A program made the position numbers and the translations under genes. A DNA stretch of 64,000 bases, from contig SJOL01004118.1 of the NCBI GenBank assembly GCA_004794785.1, positions 380,944-444,943 on the forward strand. The letters run 5' to 3'. The number at the start of each line of letters is the position of its first letter. Within the stretch, counting starts at the first letter, position 1. Below, one piece after another: positions 59,001 to 64,000 of the stretch. The notes below the pieces were generated by a model. The model had not been told where the DNA came from and did not search any database. It saw only the letters and a list, made by a program, of their open reading frames with translations. The DNA comes from Opisthorchis felineus. Lineage: Eukaryota; Platyhelminthes; Trematoda; Opisthorchiida; Opisthorchiidae.

Positions 59001-60001
59001 ACAGTGAAGGGACTTATTGCTACCTCACTACAATCATTCCGAGGTATCTATACCTCCAGACACTCATTCAGGCAATCTGGATAGAAAATGACAACACGAA
59101 CGCCACTGACATCAATTAGCACCCATATCTTGCAGCGTATCCAACCAGTCGCAAAGGGGATCACGCGGTCCCCATCCTGGTAGGCGAGTAGCACCGACAG
59201 CACCCAAACGTTTTGTAATCTCTGTACTCCAACTTTGTTCATTTTCATCATATCTGAAGTCGACCTAGTTGCAACAGCCAGGGAGTGAACATAAAAGAGC
59301 GTAAAATCACGATGCGGGTACGGTCGTAAAGCAATGAGATATCAATAAAAATGAGTGCATGGAAAGCCATGGACTCACCCGTAATCCTTGCCAAGGAAGA
59401 GAGCCACGGTTAAAATACATCAAGACGTAACCAAGTGATTCCAGGTCATCCCGCCGAGACTGCTCGATCCCAAGGTGGGCATTGATGCTCGCGTAGCGAG
59501 CTGTACCGGTGAGGTTTTTATCTTCCCTATAAAGGAAATGTCACTCAACGAGGAACAACAAACCTATATCCAATGTGTCGACCGGAACGAGCATCGCGGA
59601 ATCGTTTCGCGAGTCCAAAATCGATTATGTAAACCTTGTTACAGTGACGGCCAATGCCCATGAGAAAGTTATCTGGTTTAATATCACGATGTATGAGGTT
59701 TTTGTTGTGAACATGCTCTATACGAGCAAGCATTTGATCTGCAAGCATCAAAACGGTCTTCATGGTGAAGCGTCGGCAGCAAAAAGTGAACAAATCTTCC
59801 AAACTAGGGCCAAGCAAGTCCATTACCAAGACCCAGTATGTCCGAACGGAACCATACCATCTAGGACATGAGTAACTAGCAAAAATGTGCTCACTTGGCT
59901 TGAGGAATTCCAATCGCGCCGGCGAGCATACGATAAACCTTATGCTCGAATTGTAGCTGTGGATGCTTAGCGTACATGTTCTCCATTTTGACGGCGACTT
60001 C
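55679..60001 (-). CDS. CSNK1A1: casein kinase 1 alpha, 5'-incomplete gene
   Basis: This is a Ser/Thr protein kinase of the CK1 family, alpha type, acting in the cytoplasm and nucleus on acidic or primed substrates; in animals CK1 alpha works in Wnt/beta-catenin and Hedgehog signalling. Four exons join without a break: 60,001-59,895, 59,860-59,564, 59,526-59,379 and 56,083-55,679 (957 nt, 318 residues plus stop). Visible residues include the catalytic Lys of EVAVK (residue 5), HRDIKPDN (93-100) and DFG (116-118), then the CK1 hallmark [15 protein letters not shown]. The segment with [14 protein letters not shown] is alpha-like rather than delta/epsilon-like. The tail after the kinase domain is short, charged and divergent, as in CK1 alpha, ending RRKFF. 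About 45 N-terminal residues with the glycine-rich loop are missing, probably on an exon beyond the right edge. One oddity is HIGYR where HIPYR is usual. Confidence 0.93.
56661..56720. repeat. TTA/AAT microsatellite
   Basis: An ATA/AAT trinucleotide run with several G and C interruptions. It sits exactly at the 3' end of the adjoining minus-strand SINE, so it is that element's tail and not an independent repeat. Confidence 0.85.
56721..56896 (-). repeat. tRNA-derived SINE (family 2), nearly full length
   Basis: Read from 56,896 on the minus strand, the head has A-box TGGCTCAGTGA and B-box GGTTCAAATCC at the normal tRNA spacing. The roughly 100-bp body then ends in the block GGCACCGAAAGGG and the TTA-rich tail. 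This is the cleanest copy of the family. Other copies are at 27.2, 61.1 and 63.5 kb. Confidence 0.85.
57880..58360 (-). mobile_element. LINE 3' fragment (reverse transcriptase C-terminus and 3' UTR)
   Basis: From about 58,350 down to 58,090 the minus strand encodes the C-terminal signature of a non-LTR reverse transcriptase polyprotein: [20 protein letters not shown], then [18 protein letters not shown], then LPRKALFAL. It is followed by an approximately 200-bp 3' UTR ending in a short ATG-type repeat (57,884-57,892). The element is 5'-truncated and lies in the CK1 alpha intron, on the gene's own strand. The CR1/RTE-like family is likely, but the exact clade is not determined. Confidence 0.82.
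59379..59526 (-). CDS. CSNK1A1: CK1 alpha, third visible exon
   Basis: A 148-nt exon between a 37-nt intron (59,527-59,563) and the large intron. It encodes the activation segment and the CK1 hallmark [15 protein letters not shown] through SLPWQGLR. The acceptor is CCTTTATAG and the donor GTGAGT. Confidence 0.93.
59564..59860 (-). CDS. CSNK1A1: CK1 alpha, second visible exon
   Basis: A 297-nt exon holding the hinge ([13 protein letters not shown]), catalytic loop HRDIKPDN and DFG. It is bounded by two very short introns, 34 nt (59,861-59,894) upstream and 37 nt (59,527-59,563) downstream. The donor is GTTTGT, and the frame reads through to GYRED after splicing. Confidence 0.93.
59895..60001 (-). 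CDS. CSNK1A1: CK1 alpha, first visible exon
   Basis: A 107-nt exon after the acceptor TTTTCTCGACAG. It starts at EVAVK, which supplies the ATP-binding lysine, and ends GIPQA plus two bases of the next codon (donor GTGAGC). The glycine loop lies in a preceding exon that I could not find up to 64,000. Confidence 0.92.
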
Positions 60002-61140
60002 CTGTCGAGAAAATAAATAAAAATTGGCACACAAACTTAACGAAAATGGAAATCGAGAAAAATCTGCTGGGAATCTGAACGACATACGTGGACGTATTTG
60101 AGTGAAGGTGACAAGAATACCAAGTCTCGAACGTTCGGACAGATATACGTAGTCTAACACAGTGTAAGAGAAAGAACACCAGCTGACAGTCTAATCAGTG
60201 CAAAAACTAGAGCAGTCAGCTGCATAAAGAATAACCAAGCCTATTTCACGTGATTACAATGCAGCAAACTTGGACCCAGTAATATAAAAACACAGTTCAA
60301 CATTAAGTCAGTTCGTAGAACCAGAAAAAATGTGTTGCCACAATGTTCTACCCTTACAGGGAAAACGGAACAATATTCACTAGTACGGACAAGAAAAAAA
60401 CCCACTAGACCAGATACCGATTCCTTAAGGCTGAAAGTCGTCAACACGAGCAACATCGCGAAGATTGCAACAGAAGTGTTTGATGCCGGTGAAAGCAGCT
60501 GCGAGCAATAAGTGACAACAAAACAAGGCAATTCGTCACCACCTTTTGAAAGGCCACTTTTAACAGCCCCTAAAAGATAGAATTGCCTCCCTATGAATAC
60601 CGGCGCAATACCAGCGCCTTATTTGCGAGTTCAACAAACACTCACGTGTTTGGTGAGACTGTAATGAAGACATGGTAGAACGGTTACGTAGCATATAAGC
60701 GCCGGTGTGTATAACTAGTATACTGTTGCCATTAGATGATGATGATGACGAGAACGCTGTAACAGTAAACTCATTTGTGGGCTCCAGAAAGTGATATTCA
60801 CACTATATGGTAATTCTCGCTAGGTAATTTTTACAACTGAGGCATCCATGATCGCAGTGTGAGAAATAACGACTGGGTGTTGTCAAGCTCCTAAAGTTTA
60901 AGTGCATCATTTTTCCTGCAAAGTGTTAGTTGCAACAACAAGAACCGTAGTGGAGCACTGCGAAATACCGGTGAGTACGAACGAACAACAAGGTCACCTC
61001 ATGCGTGCCGTATTCGTCAGGCGTAATCGAATGGAACGTTCAGTGATTGGGATTTGTACAGCTGGCCAGACAGCTAACATTGTAGTGGTTTTACCTACGC
61101 CCCGAAGCATCTAAGCGGCTAAATACTCAATTCAATAACT
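60002..61140. other. 5' intron of CK1 alpha or upstream DNA
   Basis: No glycine-loop exon and no recognised repeat apart from a short ATG-type run at 60,735-60,752. Frames on both strands are short. Confidence 0.45.
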
Positions 61141-61640
61141 CGTTCAGCTGTAACACCCGTTCGGTGCCTAGCTGCCATGCCACTCGAAGGAAGCACGAGG
61201 GCTGGGATACTGCCAGGTTGCCAAAGCCTAGACAGGGGAAGCCGAGAGGCAGAGGCCGGGTTCGAACCACGGGCCTACCGGTCAATATTCAATGTCCAAA
61301 GTCCCCAACTTTCTTCCAAATCACCCTGTACGCGCATCATACTGAAGCCGTGACACTGCTCATAGAACTTTATGGTCTTTTCTCACTCACACAAATTTCC
61401 TTCCCCTACATGAGACTAGTTCCACGGTTGACGAAAACTCTGAACAGCCCTCTACCAGTTTCAGCCTTCGTAGAGTTTCTCAGGTATACCCAGATCCCGA
61501 ATTCCCCCCCCCCAAATGAAGTCGCAAATTAATGGCTATCGCCACATACTTACAGTTTGGAGTTTGTGTACAGAATAATCTAGATGACAATTCGGGTATT
61601 AGACCCACATGGTGAGTTCCAAAATGAGTGAAACCGATAG
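61141..61640 (+). repeat. left arm of a long inverted duplication
   Basis: This 500-bp segment recurs inverted at about 63,120-63,622. The outer 135 bp are a 5'-truncated family-2 SINE (B-box GGTTCGAACCC on the minus strand). The inner 365 bp are non-SINE sequence including a 10-base C run. A 122-codon frame (61,164-61,532) exists in both arms, but begins within the SINE, so I do not call it a gene. Confidence 0.9.
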
Positions 61641-63119
61641 GTGGGTGCCCAAAGTTTTCACCGACCTAAGACGTAGTGTCATGCGAAGAAAAAACACCGT
61701 TCCAAAGGAAATACGAAGCCGTCTTTGTACAGCAAATTCAGTTGAAAAATATCACAAACGACACTCGGTGAGACTACAGTTGAGTCCTCTTCCTTCTTGT
61801 TTCGCTGGATTTTACCCACTGTCAAAGGTAGATCTGCAACGACCGCACCACATATTAGGTCCAAACTTCGTAGTACATGCATCGTGCATGCTGGAGTGCC
61901 CTTGACGCAGACTTGGCAACAAACAGATAATTGAGTGGTAACGTCCAGAGTAATGCTATCGGCTCGCGAAAACCGGTGACAGTCTGCCATTCGCATCCGA
62001 CCCTGTCATTCGACATGTGCCTGGACCCATCTTTTAATGGGTCACGCGGAAGACAAACGATTACTATTAAGCTTCACATGGTAGGATGCCTTGACAATTG
62101 CATGCCCGTATGCGGTGTCGTCATACATGAGTCACGAGGTTCGCACGTGTAACGCACGAAAGGACAGTGGCTGGGCCAAGTGGGTTAATGGTTATGGTGA
62201 CCGCTGTTGATGAACCGCTATAGATGGTGAGCCAAAACATGATAGTTTCTTACAGAAAACGTCCCCGTCGAGATAGTCGGTCTAGTAAGAGCACTATGGT
62301 TGGTACGTGAGTTGACGTTCGCTATCTTATTAGGAACGGTCCAAGGTATCAGGCAACACTTTAAACGCACCAAGTGTTAGGGTCAGTTCGATCTAGAACC
62401 TTGGTTCCGAGTGCTCGCAGGAACATTTGCGCATCACCTCTGCGTGAGTAGATTAACCACGACTGCGTTGACATGGCCACACGCAACCCTAATATTGACT
62501 GTGGATAGCTTAGGGATGAAAGTTAAGGGCTGACAACAGCACATACCGAGCGAGGATTGATACGAGGCCACCAATGCTGTGGTATTGGTACGTCGTGGAT
62601 TTCAGGGTTGTCACCCTGCTGCTCGTGCAAGCCGTCATTTCACATATATATGATGGGCACGACTCCCATACGTAAAAAAAAGACCATCGAGCCCTTCAGA
62701 TAATGCTGTATTGGTCCTTGTGGGCGAATGAGCTCAAAAATGAGCGGATAGTTGATCATTGTAAGGGCTAAAGAACTGGTCTGTCAAAGCCGGGTTTTTA
62801 ACTGAACTAACAACTTACTACGTCAAGTGGATGTTCAAGAGGAAAAACACTGCTAACTGGTACGGTAATCAGAGACCGGCTAGCGCCTTAATGCCCGGGT
62901 GAAATGGTTACTAACAAACACCAAACTAGAGATCACAAACTTTCATCGCGAAATCGTGTTTATTTTGGTTTCAGAAATGCACAAATTATGCATAAGAATC
63001 CCCTTGGCGCATTGTCCGGGTTGACCACAAGCTCTACCCGACGGGTGGAGGAAAACATGGAAGACACTACCAACGCCACCAGATACACACCACCCCAAGA
63101 GAGTATCAAGGACCGCACC
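61641..63119. other. spacer between inverted arms
   Basis: About 1.5 kb with no transposase, reverse transcriptase or other recognisable coding sequence. Frames are at most about 105 codons. Confidence 0.5.
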
Positions 63120-63622
63120 TACCTAAAGGTTCCACTCATTTTGGAACTCACCATGTGGGTCTAATACCCGAATTGTCATCTAGATTATTCTGTACACAAA
63201 CTCCAAACTGTAAGTATGTGGCGATAGCCATTAATTTGCGACTTCATTTGGGGGGGGGGAATTCGGGATCTGGGTATACCTGAGAAACTCTAAGAAGGCT
63301 GAAACTGGTAGAGGGCTGTTCAGAGTTTTCGTCAACCGTGGAACTAGTCTCATGTAGGGGAAGGAAATTTGTGTGAGTGAGAAAACACCATAAAGTTCTA
63401 TGAGCAGTGTCACGGCTTCAGTATGATGCGCGTACAGGGTGATTTGGAAGAAAGTTGGGGACTTTGGACATTGAATATTGACCGGTAGGCCCGTGGTTCG
63501 AACCCGGCCTCTGCCTCTCGGCTTCCCCTGTCTAGGCTTGGGCAACCTGGCAGTATCCCAGCCCTCGTGCTTCCTTCGAGTGGCATGGCAGTTAGGCACC
63601 GAAAGGGGGCTACAGCTGAACG
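63120..63622 (-). repeat. right arm of a long inverted duplication
   Basis: The reverse complement of 61,141-61,640. I count about seven substitutions by eye over some 490 aligned bases, and the 10-base homopolymer run has the same length in both arms. Similarity begins exactly at CGTTCAGCTGTA on the outer side and fades after GAGTG on the inner side. Confidence 0.9.
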
Positions 63623-63699
63623 ATTATCTTTAGGTAGGTGTCATGACTGTTGTCTGCTTATTATTGTAATCACCCTATGTACTGGAACCGAATCCTTGT

Positions 63700-63996
63700 A
63701 TGTACATTTCAGCTCATCGACGCTTATTCTCAGACAAGTAAAGAGTCGTCAATTCTCGATAACTCGGACTCGCTTCTAAATCGCTCCAAAAGTCACAGTA
63801 GGCTCAGTGCCGCTGAGGCCCAATTCGGTGGTCATCGTGGGTTGGATACGAGGTGCACGGACAACAGAGAGCACCTGCTACAAATGTGTGCTGAACACAG
63901 TGTTCATTTGCACTACCAGCTTCCGGAACAGCAAACAACTTGACGACCTGAAATCCACCAACGAACAAGCCCCGGACCACACGGACCACACTGCCG
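63700..63996 (+). mobile_element. LINE endonuclease fragment
   Basis: The plus strand encodes LSAAEAQFGGHRGLDTRCTD, then NREHLLQMCAEHSV, then (after a frame change) APDHTDHTAV. This matches the pattern of the second half of an apurinic-type endonuclease domain in CR1/RTE-like LINEs, including the final D-H motif. A frameshift and in-frame stop show it is a pseudogene fragment. It continues past the window edge. Confidence 0.65.
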
Positions 63997-64000
63997 TCAG

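Larger units (their letters stand above)
56084..59378 (-). other. large CK1 alpha intron (3,295 nt) with retroelement insertions
   Basis: The donor is GTGAGT at 59,378 and the acceptor ends CAG at 56,084. It contains SINE family 2 with its microsatellite tail (56,661-56,896) and a LINE fragment (57,880-58,360). The segment 56,900-57,880 and the rest hold no recognised gene. Confidence 0.88.

Noticed and set aside
61164..61532. 122-codon open frame, duplicated at 63,231-63,599
   Set aside because: It starts inside a SINE and exists twice only because the segment is an inverted duplication. No protein motif.
1..64000. CRISPR array or bacterial operon structure
   Set aside because: No evenly spaced short direct repeats, no Shine-Dalgarno-led gene clusters; spliced kinase gene and SINEs show the DNA is eukaryotic.

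Overview
The window reads as nuclear DNA of a metazoan parasite, most likely a digenean trematode (liver-fluke-like). The only gene I can name is an intron-containing casein kinase 1 alpha, two of whose introns are only 34 and 37 nt long, a size class common in flukes. The rest is long non-coding DNA of about 43-46% GC, packed with degenerate retroelements. A Schistosoma Sm-alpha-like repeat family carrying hammerhead ribozymes also points to flatworms. Genus is inference; an opisthorchiid would fit.

Layout. Positions 1-31,800 hold no recognisable host gene. This part has two inverted tRNA-derived SINEs (3.0-3.4 kb), several copies of the hammerhead family (1.3, 6.6, 9.2-9.6, 11.5, 21.3 and 24.7-24.9 kb), a decayed R2-type retrotransposon on the minus strand (17.3-20.0 kb) and a SINE with a LINE-derived tail (27.2-27.7 kb). 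Between 31.8 and 32.8 kb two open stretches with plausible splice sites may be exons of a membrane protein. From 35.6 to 51.4 kb there is a tandem hammerhead array with a 304-bp period, two foldback elements (37.5 and 45.5 kb) and more hammerhead copies. At 52.4-52.9 kb there is an unassigned 185-codon open frame.

The last part, 55.7-60.0 kb on the minus strand, is the CK1 alpha gene: four coding exons give 318 residues from the catalytic lysine to the stop codon. The first exon, with the glycine-rich loop, was not found and probably lies past the right edge. Its large 3.3-kb intron has been invaded by a SINE and a LINE fragment. Upstream of the gene an inverted duplication (about 500-bp arms, very similar by eye) surrounds 1.5 kb of unassigned sequence, and a LINE endonuclease fragment closes the window.

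The most interesting material is the set of self-cleaving RNA motifs. One family with a period of about 304 bp keeps a complete type I hammerhead core in two copies (24.8 and 51.3 kb), a near-complete core in the tandem copy (35.9 kb), and clearly broken cores elsewhere. A second, unrelated foldback family carries a minimal hammerhead-like core in its arms. Both have tiny palindromic stem III sequences, which suggests they would work as dimers or tandem transcripts, as proposed for metazoan retrozymes and Penelope-like elements.
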